64,000 nt of DNA from Agathobacter rectalis ATCC 33656 (GCF_000020605.1 NC_012781.1:2171501-2235500), one strand, 5' to 3'; positions 34,690 through 44,297 are shown, counted from the stretch's first letter. Notes: generated by a model not told the origin, from the letters alone. Translations and numbers: made by a program.

Positions 34690-35754
34690 CTAGTTTATTC
34701 CTCTCTCTTTATCTATATGCTTCTTGCGAAGCTGTCCACAGGCACCGTCTATATCTCTGCCCATTTCCCTTCTAATAGTAACATTAATTCCGTTTTTTTC
34801 AAGCCTATTTTTAAAAGCCTCTATAACACCCTTATTGGACTGCACGTAATCGCGCTCCTTTATCGGGTTTACCGGAATCAGATTTATATGGCAGTTCATG
34901 CCATGTACGAGTGCCGAAAGCTCTGCTGCATCCTCGGCTGTATCGTTCACTCCGCCTACCAGGCTATACTCAAAGGTGACTCTGCGGCCGGTCTGTGCAA
35001 AATAATATTTGCATGCATCAACCACATCATGTATATCATAGCTGTTTGCAACCGGCATGAGAGCTTTTCTCTTTTCCTGGTTGGAGGCATGCAGTGAAAG
35101 CGCCAGCGTGATAGCAAGCTTTTCATCTGCAAGCTGTCTCATGCGCGGTACGAGACCACATGTGGAAACTGTCAGATTGCGCTGGCTGATATTGATTCCG
35201 TTTTCATCAGTGAGAAGCTCTATAAAGCGCAGCAGATTGTCGTAATTGTCAAGCGGCTCACCTGTGCCCATGACAACTACATTTGAGATGCGCTCTCCTA
35301 TGTCCTTGCCTATCTGATAAATCTGGTCAATCATCTCAGACGGCCTAAGCCCCCTGACGAGACCGTCAAGAGTGGATGCACAGAATCTGCACCCCATCCT
35401 GCAGCCAACCTGCGAAGATATGCATACAGAGTTTCCATGCTTGTACTTCATAAGCACACTCTCTATGACATTGCCATCGTCGAGTGCAAAGAGATATTTT
35501 CTCGTGCCATCGAGCTTTGACACCTGCACCTCCTCTTTTTTTAGCGAGATGAGTATTGCATTGTCCTTTAATACCTGTATGAACTTTTTTGAAATATTGG
35601 TCATCTCATCAAAGCTGTCCACATGCTTCACATGAATCCACTCATATATCTGCTTCGCACGGAATTTCTTTTCTCCGAGCGATATGATAAACTCTGTGAG
35701 CTCGTCCATATTCATTGATTTGATGTCAGTTAGTTGTTCTTTTATCTGTTCCAT
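34690..35754 (-). CDS. rlmN: 23S rRNA (A2503-C2) methyltransferase
   Basis: This radical SAM enzyme methylates A2503 of 23S rRNA and A37 of some tRNAs. The 354-residue protein has the RlmN N-terminal domain, the cluster motif CRMGCRFCAS near residue 115, GTGEPLDNYDN, and the conserved catalytic Cys pair with the second Cys in the C-terminal DGACGQL segment (near residue 341). I see no clear Shine-Dalgarno sequence before the ATG at 35754, and a start at the later MNMDELTEF is possible. It heads the rlmN-prpC-prkC series with zero spacing to prpC. Confidence 0.95.
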   Translation of the reverse strand: MEQIKEQLTDIKSMNMDELTEFIISLGEKKFRAKQIYEWIHVKHVDSFDEMTNISKKFIQVLKDNAILISLKKEEVQVSKLDGTRKYLFALDDGNVIESVLMKYKHGNSVCISSQVGCRMGCRFCASTLDGLVRGLRPSEMIDQIYQIGKDIGERISNVVVMGTGEPLDNYDNLLRFIELLTDENGINISQRNLTVSTCGLVPRMRQLADEKLAITLALSLHASNQEKRKALMPVANSYDIHDVVDACKYYFAQTGRRVTFEYSLVGGVNDTAEDAAELSALVHGMNCHINLIPVNPIKERDYVQSNKGVIEAFKNRLEKNGINVTIRREMGRDIDGACGQLRKKHIDKERGIN

Positions 35755-35831
35755 ATTATTTTTATTAAATCTGCATTTAACTATTGTTTTTAAACCAATT
35801 TATATTTATTAATTCATGATTTATTTTAATA

Positions 35832-37241
35832 TCATAATTTACTTTTTATGAATCTTGCAATAAAGAATCCGTCACTTCCATGCTCACCGGGCAGTATCTG
35901 TTTCATTCCGGTGCCCTCAGCAAAGCTCTTATCCAGCTCAAACTCCGGATGCTTTTCAATAAACCACCTCACATTGTCCTCATTCTCAGCCTCATCTATC
36001 GTACATGTACTGTACACGAGCACTCCGTTTGGCTTCACGTATGTATGCACGGTATCAAGTATCTGTCTTTGAAGAACGACAAGCTCATCTACAGACCCAG
36101 GTGTCATCTTGTAGCGGATGTCCTTCTTTCTGCCGAGCACTCCAAGCCCTGAGCACGGCAGATCACAGATCAGTATATCTGCCTTTCCCGCCGAATCAGC
36201 ATCAAATACTGTGGCATCCCACACCTCTGCCGACATATTGTTAAGACCATGCCTGTCTATATTTTCCTCAATCATATCGACCTTGTTATCGGTCAGGTCA
36301 CGCGCGAACACATGGCCGCTTCCCTGCAAAAGCTCAGCTATATGGGTGCTCTTGCCGCCCGGTGCTGCGCATACATCTATCACATAGTCGCCCTTCTTTG
36401 GAGCAGCCGTCTGTGCGACAAGCATTGAGCTTATATCCTGCACATAGAAAAGTCCGTCTCTGAAGCTCTGCAAGCCATTCAAATAATCAAATCCAGATAT
36501 AACAAATGCATAATTAAGTTCATCAACCGCTGTGACCGTCACACCCTCTGCCTCAAGCGTCGCGCGAAGCTCATCCGGAGTACACCTGGTCAGGTTTGTC
36601 CTGATGCTAATTGTGCTCTTATTGTGAAAGGCCTTGAAAATCTCCTCTGCCTTCTTCTCTCCGTATGCCGCAACAAATCTGTCCACTATCCACTGTGGCA
36701 TAGAGTATCGGATGCTTAAGGTATCAAACTGTACTGAATCTATATTTCTTGCAATATTTCTGAGTACACCGTTTACAAAGCCCGAAAGCTGTGCAAACTT
36801 ATGCCTCTTTGCAAGCTTCACCGCCTCATTGCATACGGCCGAATCCGGCACCGCGTCCATGTACTTTATCTGGTAAACGCTCATGCGAAGAAGGTTTCTG
36901 ATGAAGGGCTTCATCTTCCTTACCTTTGTCTTTGAAAAAGAGTCTATGATGTAGTCAAGCTGCAGCATATACTCGATAGTGCCGTCAACAAGCCTCGTCA
37001 TAAAGGCTCTGTCCTGCTTTGACAGATACTGATACTTGTCAAGCACACTACGAAGCACGATATGTGAAAATGCTCCACGCTCATTAATCTCAATAAGCAT
37101 CTCAAGGGCAAGCTCACGCGTATCTACAGAGTGCTCATTATGCGCTGTCACGTTTGATTTTGCCGGTCTGCCCGGTATATTATTTTTGTTTATTTGGCTA
37201 TTTTTATTATTATGATTATTTTTACTATGATTATTTATCAT
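35832..37241 (-). CDS. rsmB: 16S rRNA (C967-C5) methyltransferase
   Basis: The enzyme methylates C967 of 16S rRNA. The 469-residue protein has an NusB-like N-terminal domain (about 45-170) and a SAM-dependent methyltransferase domain (about 200-465) with the SAM loop DVCAAPGGKSTH, the DLPCSGLGVLGRKKDIR motif IV, and the catalytic Cys in VYSTCTIDEAEN. The first 25 residues are an Asn/Lys/His-rich tail that precedes the domain start and comes from an AT-rich run of codons; a GGAAAC site supports the ATG at 37241. It lies 77 bases upstream of rlmN in the same orientation. Confidence 0.94.
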   Translation of the reverse strand: MINNHSKNNHNNKNSQINKNNIPGRPAKSNVTAHNEHSVDTRELALEMLIEINERGAFSHIVLRSVLDKYQYLSKQDRAFMTRLVDGTIEYMLQLDYIIDSFSKTKVRKMKPFIRNLLRMSVYQIKYMDAVPDSAVCNEAVKLAKRHKFAQLSGFVNGVLRNIARNIDSVQFDTLSIRYSMPQWIVDRFVAAYGEKKAEEIFKAFHNKSTISIRTNLTRCTPDELRATLEAEGVTVTAVDELNYAFVISGFDYLNGLQSFRDGLFYVQDISSMLVAQTAAPKKGDYVIDVCAAPGGKSTHIAELLQGSGHVFARDLTDNKVDMIEENIDRHGLNNMSAEVWDATVFDADSAGKADILICDLPCSGLGVLGRKKDIRYKMTPGSVDELVVLQRQILDTVHTYVKPNGVLVYSTCTIDEAENEDNVRWFIEKHPEFELDKSFAEGTGMKQILPGEHGSDGFFIARFIKSKL

Positions 37242-37346
37242 GATGATGTTTCCGAATAGTTACATATACATTTAATTTTCTAACTAATATATCCAATTTG
37301 AACTGCCACCCTGTAAAATCACAGGCAAACAGCAGCTAAAACAATA

Positions 37347-38051
37347 TCAGTCGTCCCGTCTGCGTCCGTTTGTGATAAGTATTATACGAAGGAGCTGTAA
37401 AATAGCAGCCGCCGCACTGGCTACATAGGTAAGTGCCGCTGACTTGAGCACCCTTCTTGTGTACCTAAGCTCGTCATCTGCAAGTATGCCCTGTGTACGA
37501 AGCATGACAAGCGCACGTCTTGAAGCATCAAACTCTACCGGCAATGTCACGAGCTGGAAAAGCACTGCTGCCGAAAACAGCAATATGCCTATATCAATAA
37601 TAAGCCCTGACGAGCGTGTGTTAAATAATAAGCCGATAAGTATGACCGGCCATGCAAGCATTGAGCCAAAATTAGCTATAGGCACAAGTGCACTCCTGAT
37701 TGAAAGAGGTGCATAGCTTTTTGCATGCTGTATAGCGTGTCCACACTCATGGGCTGCTACGCCAAGTGCTGCGACCGATGTGGCATTGTACACAGGATCA
37801 GATAAATTCACTGTTTTGGTGCGCGGATCGTAGTGGTCCGTCAGACTACCTGACACATGACGCACCTGCACATCATATATGCCTGCCGCCTGAAGCACTC
37901 TCTGAGCCACCTGCGCACCATTCATGCCTGACATGCTTCTTAGCTGTGAGTATTTATTAAATGTACCTTTAACTCTTGCCGATGCAATCATACATATCAC
38001 TGCACCTATCACAACGAGTATATATGTCGGATCCCAGTAATAATATCCCAT
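37347..38051 (-). CDS. YugP-like membrane zinc metallopeptidase
   Basis: The 234-residue membrane protein belongs to the YugP/COG2738 group of neutral zinc metallopeptidases. The zinc motif HECGH (HExxH type, AAHECGHAIQH near residue 95) is intact. Membrane segments lie at about 8-24, 118-150, 152-175 and 210-228. The segment YDVQVRHVSGSLTDHYDPRTKTVNLSD is typical of the family. Its substrate is unknown. It occurs here within the translation/phosphatase cluster, where it is often conserved in Clostridia. The start has an AGAGATG-like site. Confidence 0.88.
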   Translation of the reverse strand: MGYYYWDPTYILVVIGAVICMIASARVKGTFNKYSQLRSMSGMNGAQVAQRVLQAAGIYDVQVRHVSGSLTDHYDPRTKTVNLSDPVYNATSVAALGVAAHECGHAIQHAKSYAPLSIRSALVPIANFGSMLAWPVILIGLLFNTRSSGLIIDIGILLFSAAVLFQLVTLPVEFDASRRALVMLRTQGILADDELRYTRRVLKSAALTYVASAAAAILQLLRIILITNGRRRDD

Positions 38052-38079
38052 GTATCATCTCTGCTACTAAAAACATATA

Positions 38080-38500
38080 CAAATGTGTATATGCTAGATG
38101 ATTCGCTACAATCTCACGATTTGTAGTTACTGCTTCAATGTGTATGCTTTGGCGATTATAAACAATACGCTACTCACAAGTTCTTGTACACTCCACAGTC
38201 GTAAATTCCCGACTAAGCCATCGGTACATACCTATAAATTCTTTAAATTGATTAGATATAGGTTTTCATCTAAATAGCTTTTCCTTTCTTAATATTTTAT
38301 GTTTCGCTACTTGGTTTTCGTAGGCTTCTACCATTGTCTAAACGCTACCATCAAGGTTCTATCCTATAATTAGCAAGACTGTTTCAACTTGCACTGGCTA
38401 CTTCTCAACGTTTCCGACTGCTTTGACGTTAGCACAAACGAATACTCTGGATTTTGAGTATCTTTGAGAACATTGACTCACATTTAATTATGTTTTTAGT
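38080..38500 (-). pseudogene. Probable decayed tnpB (IS605/IS607-type) 3' end
   Basis: This 465-base gap between yugP and fmt carries on the minus strand a decayed frame with several stops in which SRVFVCANVKAVGNVE, then MYRWLSREFTTVECT, resemble the C-terminal zinc-ribbon region and the closing '-TTVE-' segment of TnpB proteins, followed by the kind of structured tail that forms the 3' end of these elements. No tnpA or left end is present. The identification rests on pattern memory only and could be wrong; otherwise I see no gene here. Confidence 0.3.
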
Positions 38501-38516
38501 TACTTATAATGAATAA

Positions 38517-39449
38517 CTATAACGTGAAAAACGAGCCCTCTTCCACATGACAGCCTCTCAAAAATGAACCTGTATCCATGCGCTTCTTGCCCTGGAGCTG
38601 TACCTCTACTAAAGATAATGCTCCTTTTCCTGTCTGTACATACATATCATTTTTTCCGATATGATAAATACAGCCCGGCTCATAATCATCGCTGCCGTCA
38701 ATCACCTTTGCACTCCACACCTTAAATGTCTTACCATTCAGGTGGGTGTATGCGCTCGGCCATGGATTAAGCCCCCTTATAAGCCTCTCAATCTCAACAG
38801 CCGGCTTTGTCCAGTCGATAAAGCCAAGCTCCTTACTGATCATTGATGTATGTGTGGCCTCCTCGCTGTTTTGAGGAGTATACTCTGCAGTGCCATCCTC
38901 TATCATCTTCATGGTCTCCACACACAGCTTTGCTCCCTCTGCTGAGAGCTTATCAAACAGGCTGCCGCCGGTCTCATCAGGTGCGAGTCTGACTGTACTC
39001 TTTGCAATCATATCGCCGGTATCGACGCCCTCATCCATCCTCATGGTAGTGACACCTGTAAACTCGTCACCGTTAATCACAGCCCACTGGATAGGAGCCG
39101 CACCTCTGTACTTTGGCAAAAGTGAAGCATGCACATTGATACAGCCGTATCGAGGCATATCAAGAATACTCTTTGACAGAATCTGTCCGAAAGCAACCAC
39201 GATTATTATATCTGCATTAAACTTTCTGAGATACTCTATATTAGCAGTCTCTCTTATTTTAACCGGCTGGAATACCTCAATACCGTGCGAAAGCGCACAC
39301 TCCTTGACCGGTGTATACTGCATTGTCTTGCCGCGGCCCTTTGGCTTGTCGGGCTGTGTGACAACCAGTGCCACCTCGTGCCCTGCCTCTATAATTGCCT
39401 CAAGTGTTCCCACCGAAAAGTCCGGTGTTCCCATGAAAATTACTCTCAT
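38517..39449 (-). CDS. fmt: Methionyl-tRNA formyltransferase
   Basis: The enzyme formylates initiator Met-tRNA with 10-formyl-tetrahydrofolate. I chose the ATG at 39449 (MRVIFMGTPDFS) because GGGAGGC lies just upstream; a longer frame adds 13 unrelated residues. The 310-residue product has the formyltransferase domain with NVHASLLPKYRGAAPIQWAV, GVTTMRMDEGVDTGDM and the catalytic Asn-His-Asp set intact, and the C-terminal OB-like tRNA-binding domain (about 205-310). It precedes def by the usual order reversed on the minus strand (priA-def-fmt), typical of Firmicutes. Confidence 0.95.
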   Translation of the reverse strand: MRVIFMGTPDFSVGTLEAIIEAGHEVALVVTQPDKPKGRGKTMQYTPVKECALSHGIEVFQPVKIRETANIEYLRKFNADIIIVVAFGQILSKSILDMPRYGCINVHASLLPKYRGAAPIQWAVINGDEFTGVTTMRMDEGVDTGDMIAKSTVRLAPDETGGSLFDKLSAEGAKLCVETMKMIEDGTAEYTPQNSEEATHTSMISKELGFIDWTKPAVEIERLIRGLNPWPSAYTHLNGKTFKVWSAKVIDGSDDYEPGCIYHIGKNDMYVQTGKGALSLVEVQLQGKKRMDTGSFLRGCHVEEGSFFTL

Positions 39450-39503
39450 CTTACTGCCTCCCAGATATTTTCCAAGCTCAGATAACAAATGTCATCCTAA
39501 TGA

Positions 39504-39980
39504 TTACTCCTGTGTATCCTCATATGTCACATCGTGAAGTGCGCCCTCAACCTTCTCCACATAGAGATGTCCGTCGAGATGGTCAAGCTCGTGGCAGATA
39601 CATCTGGCCAAAAGCTCTTCTCCCTCTATCTCATACTCATTCATATCCTCGCCCATGAAGCGAGCCTTTACATAATTCGGGCGGGTCACCTGTCCGGCCT
39701 TTCCCGGTACTGAAAGACAGCCCTCATCGCCGGTCTGCTCTCCGTCAGACTCGATAATTTCAGGATTAATCATCACGATTGGACCCTCGCCCACATCGAT
39801 AACAACGATTCTCTTTAATATGCCAACCTGTGGTGCGGCAAGTCCTACACCATTAGCCTCATACATAGTCTCAAGCATATCATCAATAAGTGTTACTATC
39901 TTTGGAGTCACCTCCGTAACCTCTCTGCAGACCTTGCCAAGTACAGGGTCTCCCTCCACTCTAATAGTTCTAAGTGCCAT
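39504..39980 (-). CDS. def: Peptide deformylase
   Basis: The enzyme removes the formyl group from nascent proteins. The 158-residue protein has all three motifs: GVGLAAPQVG near residue 43, EGCLSVPG near residue 87 with the metal Cys, and the metal HELDHLDG near residue 130. The metal is iron or zinc. The start has AAGGAGGC. It lies between priA and fmt, 21 bases from the priA stop, so Def and Fmt are co-produced. The length fits type 1 deformylases. Confidence 0.96.
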   Translation of the reverse strand: MALRTIRVEGDPVLGKVCREVTEVTPKIVTLIDDMLETMYEANGVGLAAPQVGILKRIVVIDVGEGPIVMINPEIIESDGEQTGDEGCLSVPGKAGQVTRPNYVKARFMGEDMNEYEIEGEELLARCICHELDHLDGHLYVEKVEGALHDVTYEDTQE

Positions 39981-40001
39981 AATTGCCTCCTTCTATATCT
40001 A

Positions 40002-42263
40002 TCAAAATCCACTCATCGGATTGAAATCAAATGAGATATTAGCATGTTTCATTGCCGTATCAGCTTTCACAGCCTGCTCTATGACATCCTTTATTGAAAT
40101 GAGCGCCGCATAGTCAGATGTCTTCATGTAAATCACCTTGCGGTATATGTCATTTACCTTGGCGATGGTCGCATCCGCAGGACCGATGAGCTGAATCAGA
40201 TGCCTATCATCAGGGCTTTGATTTTCATCTGTATGCGATATCATCTGCAACGCTATATCGTACACTTGCTGTGCCATGCTGCTGCACTCACTCTCATCAG
40301 GTGATGTGACATGGACTAAAAGCATATTCCATACAGGTGGATAGTTCATAAGCCTCCTGTACTCTATCTCCTTATCGTAAAAAGCCTCATAATCCTGCTC
40401 TTTGGCAGTCCGGATGGCATAGTGGTCAGGGTCGTAGGTCTGGATAACCACATTGCCGGGCAGCTTTCCTCTGCCGGCGCGCCCTGCCGCCTGGGTCAGC
40501 AGAGCAAAGGTGCGCTCCGCCGCATGAAAATCATTCACATGCAGTGACATATCCGCCGCCAGCACACCAACCAGCGTGACATTTGAAAAATCATGCCCCT
40601 TTACAATCATCTGCGTACCGATAAGTATATCGGCTTCATGATTGGAAAATGCCTGCAGAATCTTCTCATACGCATCCTTCGCCCTCGTGGTGTCATAATC
40701 CATGCGCAGTATACGCGCCTGTGGAAAACGCTTTGCCACCATCGCTTCTATCTTCTGTGTGCCGGCCTTAAAGCCGCTAATGTACTTCGAGCCACAGCTC
40801 GGACACACCTTAGGCACCGGCTGTCTGTAGCCGCAGTAGTGACAGACCATCACTCCGCCGCTATGTTCACTGAGTGATACATCGCAATGAGGACATTTTA
40901 CCACAAAACCGCACGCTCTGCACGACATAAATGCCGATTTGCCCCTTCTATTTAAAAAAAGCATGGTCTGCTGGCCATTTAGAAGCCGCTCCTCCATAAG
41001 CTCCTGAAGCCTGGTGGAAAGAATCGAGCGGTTTCCCTCACGAAGCTCCTGCCTCAAATCGACAACCTCACACTTTGGAAGAGGTCTGTCGTCCACACGC
41101 TTATCCAGCTCCAAAAGCCTGTAAACGCCTGTCTTTGCCTTGTAATAGCTATCCACCGACGGTGTTGCAGAGCCAAGTACCACAATGGCATCGGACATGC
41201 GCGCGTACTCTATCGCCACCTCCCTGGCATGATAGCGTGGCACCGACTCGCTCTTGTATGAATTCTCGTGCTCTTCATCTATTATGATAAGTCCTAAATT
41301 TGAAAAAGGTGTGAACAACGCCGACCGCGGGCCAATCATGATGTCAATATCACCATTCTTAGCTCTCTCAAACTGGTCATAACGCTCACCATTTGAAAGT
41401 CTTGAATTGATTATCGAAACCCTGTTCCCAAATCTTGCAAAAAAACGCATCACGGTCTGGTAAGTAAGGGCAATCTCGGGAATCAGCACAATCGCCTGAC
41501 GCCCGGACTGTATACAGTGTGCGATAAGCTCCATGTACACCTCTGTCTTGCCGCTTCCGGTGACACCCTTAATCAGATAAGTATTTCTAAGACCGGCGGC
41601 AATGTCGCCTTCTATCGCATCAACCACACTCTGCTGCGCGGCATTCAGTACCTTATCATAGGTGTCCACACTCATATGCTCCACAGGATTTCTGTAACCG
41701 CTCTGTGTGATGACCTCGATAAAGCCGCTCTGCTCAAGCGCTCTTATAGTGGCAGCCGACACCGACAGCTTGCCTGTCACAAAGGAATACTCAAGGCGCG
41801 CCCCATCATCAGCATCAATCAGCGCACGAAAAAGCCTGGCCTTTGCCTTTTGTTTTTTTGCCTCGCAAAGCGCAAGCTGCGCCCTTGCCTTTACCTTGTC
41901 TATTTTCAGTGCAATACTGCGGCTCACCTGCTCCTTAGCCTGCTTCTTTACAGGTATAACAGTCTTAAGCGCCTGATTCATGGTAGAGCCGTAATTGCGC
42001 CGTATCCATGCCGCAAGTGCGATGAGCTTTGCCTCCACAGCCACAGAGTCTGCCTTTATCCCGATAAGAGGCTTTGTCCTTGCCGGGTCGTACTCAGGCT
42101 TATCCGTGACCTCAATCACATAGCCTGTGATAGTGCGGCTGCCAAATGGAATATCCACGCACACACCCGGACGGATGTCGCATAAAAGCTCATCCGGGAT
42201 GCTGTACTGAAATGTCTTATCCAGTTTTTCGTGGGATATATCCACAATCACGTTGGCATACAT
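40002..42263 (-). CDS. priA: Primosomal replication restart helicase
   Basis: PriA recognises stalled forks and reloads the replisome. The 753-residue protein has a 3'-DNA-binding domain (about 1-110), winged helix region, a DEAH-type helicase core with Walker A GVTGSGKTEVY near residue 240, the DEEH box near residue 328 and helicase motifs V/VI (ADILIGTQMI, QAAGRAGRG), and a zinc-binding domain inserted between the lobes with eight Cys in four CxxC pairs (CRAC, CPHC, CHYC, CPSC). The Shine-Dalgarno sequence is weak and distant, and the gene lies eight bases after pyrI. Confidence 0.95.
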   Translation of the reverse strand: MYANVIVDISHEKLDKTFQYSIPDELLCDIRPGVCVDIPFGSRTITGYVIEVTDKPEYDPARTKPLIGIKADSVAVEAKLIALAAWIRRNYGSTMNQALKTVIPVKKQAKEQVSRSIALKIDKVKARAQLALCEAKKQKAKARLFRALIDADDGARLEYSFVTGKLSVSAATIRALEQSGFIEVITQSGYRNPVEHMSVDTYDKVLNAAQQSVVDAIEGDIAAGLRNTYLIKGVTGSGKTEVYMELIAHCIQSGRQAIVLIPEIALTYQTVMRFFARFGNRVSIINSRLSNGERYDQFERAKNGDIDIMIGPRSALFTPFSNLGLIIIDEEHENSYKSESVPRYHAREVAIEYARMSDAIVVLGSATPSVDSYYKAKTGVYRLLELDKRVDDRPLPKCEVVDLRQELREGNRSILSTRLQELMEERLLNGQQTMLFLNRRGKSAFMSCRACGFVVKCPHCDVSLSEHSGGVMVCHYCGYRQPVPKVCPSCGSKYISGFKAGTQKIEAMVAKRFPQARILRMDYDTTRAKDAYEKILQAFSNHEADILIGTQMIVKGHDFSNVTLVGVLAADMSLHVNDFHAAERTFALLTQAAGRAGRGKLPGNVVIQTYDPDHYAIRTAKEQDYEAFYDKEIEYRRLMNYPPVWNMLLVHVTSPDESECSSMAQQVYDIALQMISHTDENQSPDDRHLIQLIGPADATIAKVNDIYRKVIYMKTSDYAALISIKDVIEQAVKADTAMKHANISFDFNPMSGF

Positions 42264-42271
42264 AACTGATA

Positions 42272-42703
42272 CTATTTAACTCCTTCGTATTTCTCCTCGC
42301 AGTACTTGCAGCGGTAGATTTCGTTTTTCTCATCGGAAAGCACGAAAATCTGGTCAAGCTCCTGCTCAATTGAAGTGATGCATCTTGGGTTTTTGCACTT
42401 GATGACATTTTTCACCTGATGAGGCAGCTTAAGCTCCATCTTGTCCACAATCTTATCACCCTTTATCACATTTACAGTGATATTGTGGTCAATAAATCCA
42501 AGGATATCGAGGTCTAATGACTCTATCGGACACTCTACCTTGATGATATCCTTCTTGCCCATCTTGCTGCTCTTTGCATTCTTTATGATTGCAACTGTGC
42601 AGTCGAGCTTGTCAAGCTTTAAATCCCTGTAAATCTGAAGACTCATACCTGCCTTGATATGATCGAGCACAAAGCCCTCATGTATTCCACTAATATTCAG
42701 CAT
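42272..42703 (-). CDS. pyrI: Aspartate carbamoyltransferase regulatory chain
   Basis: PyrI binds nucleotides and transmits allosteric control to PyrB in pyrimidine synthesis. The 143-residue protein has an allosteric N-terminal domain (about 1-95) and a zinc domain holding four Cys: CKNPRC (about residue 107) and CKYC (about residue 135). The start has AAAGGAGG, 12 bases after pyrB. Presence of PyrI means the trimer-of-PyrB complex is allosterically regulated, unlike Bacillus, which lacks PyrI. Confidence 0.95.
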   Translation of the reverse strand: MLNISGIHEGFVLDHIKAGMSLQIYRDLKLDKLDCTVAIIKNAKSSKMGKKDIIKVECPIESLDLDILGFIDHNITVNVIKGDKIVDKMELKLPHQVKNVIKCKNPRCITSIEQELDQIFVLSDEKNEIYRCKYCEEKYEGVK

Positions 42704-42714
42704 ATTATCCTCCT

Positions 42715-43635
42715 TTAGTCCTCAGCCAGTCCAAGCAATGTCAGAATAAGCGCCATACGCACGTAAACCGCATACTGTGCCTGCCTGAAATAGCATGCTC
42801 TCGGGTCATCATCCACATCAACAGAAATCTCATTCACACGTGGGAGCGGATGAAGTACAATCATATCATCCTTTGCAAGCTCCATCTTCTCCTTTGTCAG
42901 AATGTAGAAATCCTTCAGACGCACATAGTCCTCCTCATTGAAGAAACGCTCCTTCTGGACACGTGTCATGTAGAGCACATCAAGCTCTCCCATGGCATCC
43001 TCGAGCTTTTCTACCTCCTTGAACTCGATATTGTTGGCACGAAGCACATCATCGCGCACATAGTCAGGCACCTTAAGCTCCTCTGGCGAGATAAGCACAA
43101 TCTTCACATTGTCATATCTGATAAGTGCATTGATCAGTGAATGCACTGTACGTCCAAACTTTAAATCTCCGCAAAAGCCGATTGTGATATTATTCAATCT
43201 GCCCTTGATGGAACGGATTGTAAGGAGATCAGCAAGTGTCTGGGTAGGATGCTGATGACCTCCATCGCCTGCATTGATTACAGGGATACGCGATTTCTCT
43301 GAAGCCACAAGCGGTGCACCCTCCTTAGGATGACGCATGGCACAGATATCCGCATAGCAGGAAATAACCCTGATAGTATCTGAAACGCTCTCGCCCTTTG
43401 ACGCAGATGACGAATCAGCACTGTGGAAACCTAACACCGAGCCTCCCAAATTAAGCATGGCAGCCTCAAAGCTAAGCCTGGTTCTCGTGCTTGGCTCATA
43501 AAAACAGGTTGCAAGCTTCTTTCCATCGCACTTGTGTGCATATTTCTCAGGATGAGCCTCTATATCATTTGCAAGATCCAGAAGCTTGTCCAACTCTTCT
43601 ACAGAAAAATCCAACGGACTCATTAAGTGACGCAT
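42715..43635 (-). CDS. pyrB: Aspartate carbamoyltransferase catalytic chain
   Basis: The enzyme joins carbamoyl phosphate and aspartate, the committed step of pyrimidine synthesis. I start it at the ATG at 43635, which has GGAGGCAAATT upstream, rather than 10 codons earlier. The 306-residue product shows the carbamoyl-phosphate loop [13 protein letters not shown] near residue 42, [18 protein letters not shown] near residue 120, and the aspartate-binding HPLPRVNEI near residue 260, all intact. A sigma-A promoter (43685-43713) lies 50 bases upstream; no pyrimidine attenuator or PyrR box is evident in that short leader. Confidence 0.96.
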   Translation of the reverse strand: MRHLMSPLDFSVEELDKLLDLANDIEAHPEKYAHKCDGKKLATCFYEPSTRTRLSFEAAMLNLGGSVLGFHSADSSSASKGESVSDTIRVISCYADICAMRHPKEGAPLVASEKSRIPVINAGDGGHQHPTQTLADLLTIRSIKGRLNNITIGFCGDLKFGRTVHSLINALIRYDNVKIVLISPEELKVPDYVRDDVLRANNIEFKEVEKLEDAMGELDVLYMTRVQKERFFNEEDYVRLKDFYILTKEKMELAKDDMIVLHPLPRVNEISVDVDDDPRACYFRQAQYAVYVRMALILTLLGLAED

Positions 43636-43684
43636 AATTTGCCTCCATTCTTTTTCGCGTAACAATTTTTATTACATTTTTTCT

Positions 43685-43713
43685 ATCATATAATAACTTG
43701 GCGCAATATTCAA
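43685..43713 (-). promoter_or_regulatory. pyrB promoter
   Basis: TTGAAT (43713-43708), 17 bases and TATGAT (43690-43685) on the minus strand, about 50 bases before pyrB. The leader between is too short for an RNA attenuator. Confidence 0.7.
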
Positions 43714-43731
43714 GTTGGCTTTTACACTTTT

Positions 43732-43760
43732 TTGTTGTAGAATATATGACAGAATATAAC
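43732..43760 (+). promoter_or_regulatory. Promoter of the PH-domain gene
   Basis: TTGTTG, 17 bases and TATAAC on the plus strand, about 75 bases before the ATG at 43836. It faces away from the pyrB promoter, and the two overlap back to back. Confidence 0.45.
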
Positions 43761-43835
43761 TGTTCTGAACGTTTAGCAATTGTATTGAAGTTTTCATACA
43801 ATTACGACAATTTCAACATCAAAAAGGAGAATAAT

Positions 43836-44297
43836 ATGTCTGTAAATGAATCACAAATCAAAAACACCACAGCCGGCGCAATCGATGATGACGATGCTGT
43901 AATCTTTAAGGAGAGAAAGAGACTGCTGTTTCTCGGTCTGCCGTGGACTTTCACAAAATATACCGTCACACCGTCCTTTATCACTGTAGAGTCCGGACTC
44001 TTAAGCACCACAGAGGATGACTGCTACATGTATAAGGTAGCTGATGTAAAGCTCACCACATCACTGATGGAGCGCATTTTTAAGCTCGGCACCATAGTCT
44101 GCTACACAGGCGACGTCACAAACCCTGAGCTTAAGCTCGTTCACGTAAAGCACTCACGCGAGATAAAGAGCTATCTGCTCAAGCAGTCTGAGGCCGCAAG
44201 ACTTAAAAGACGCACCTTAAACACTGTGGATATCGGTGCGCACGGAGCAGACATGGCAGATTTGGATCATGATGGTATTCCGGATTCGCTGGAATAA
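43836..44297 (+). CDS. Bacterial PH-domain protein with a C-terminal Ca-binding-like motif
   Basis: I chose the ATG at 43836 because of AAAAAGGAGAATAAT upstream; an earlier in-frame start lies before the promoter. The 153-residue product has a bacterial PH domain (about residues 25-115: LGLPWTFTKYTVTPSFITVESGLLS and the YKVADVKLTTSLMERIF segment), which normally binds lipids or peptides at the membrane face, although no membrane helix is present. The last dozen residues, DLDHDGIPDSLE, form a DxDxDGxxD loop like those of thrombospondin type 3 or dockerin repeats. Transcribed alone; terminator at 44432-44472. Confidence 0.8.
   Translation: MSVNESQIKNTTAGAIDDDDAVIFKERKRLLFLGLPWTFTKYTVTPSFITVESGLLSTTEDDCYMYKVADVKLTTSLMERIFKLGTIVCYTGDVTNPELKLVHVKHSREIKSYLLKQSEAARLKRRTLNTVDIGAHGADMADLDHDGIPDSLE

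Noticed and set aside
43636-43690. PyrR attenuator in front of pyrB
   Set aside because: The leader is only about 50 bases and has no terminator/antiterminator pair.
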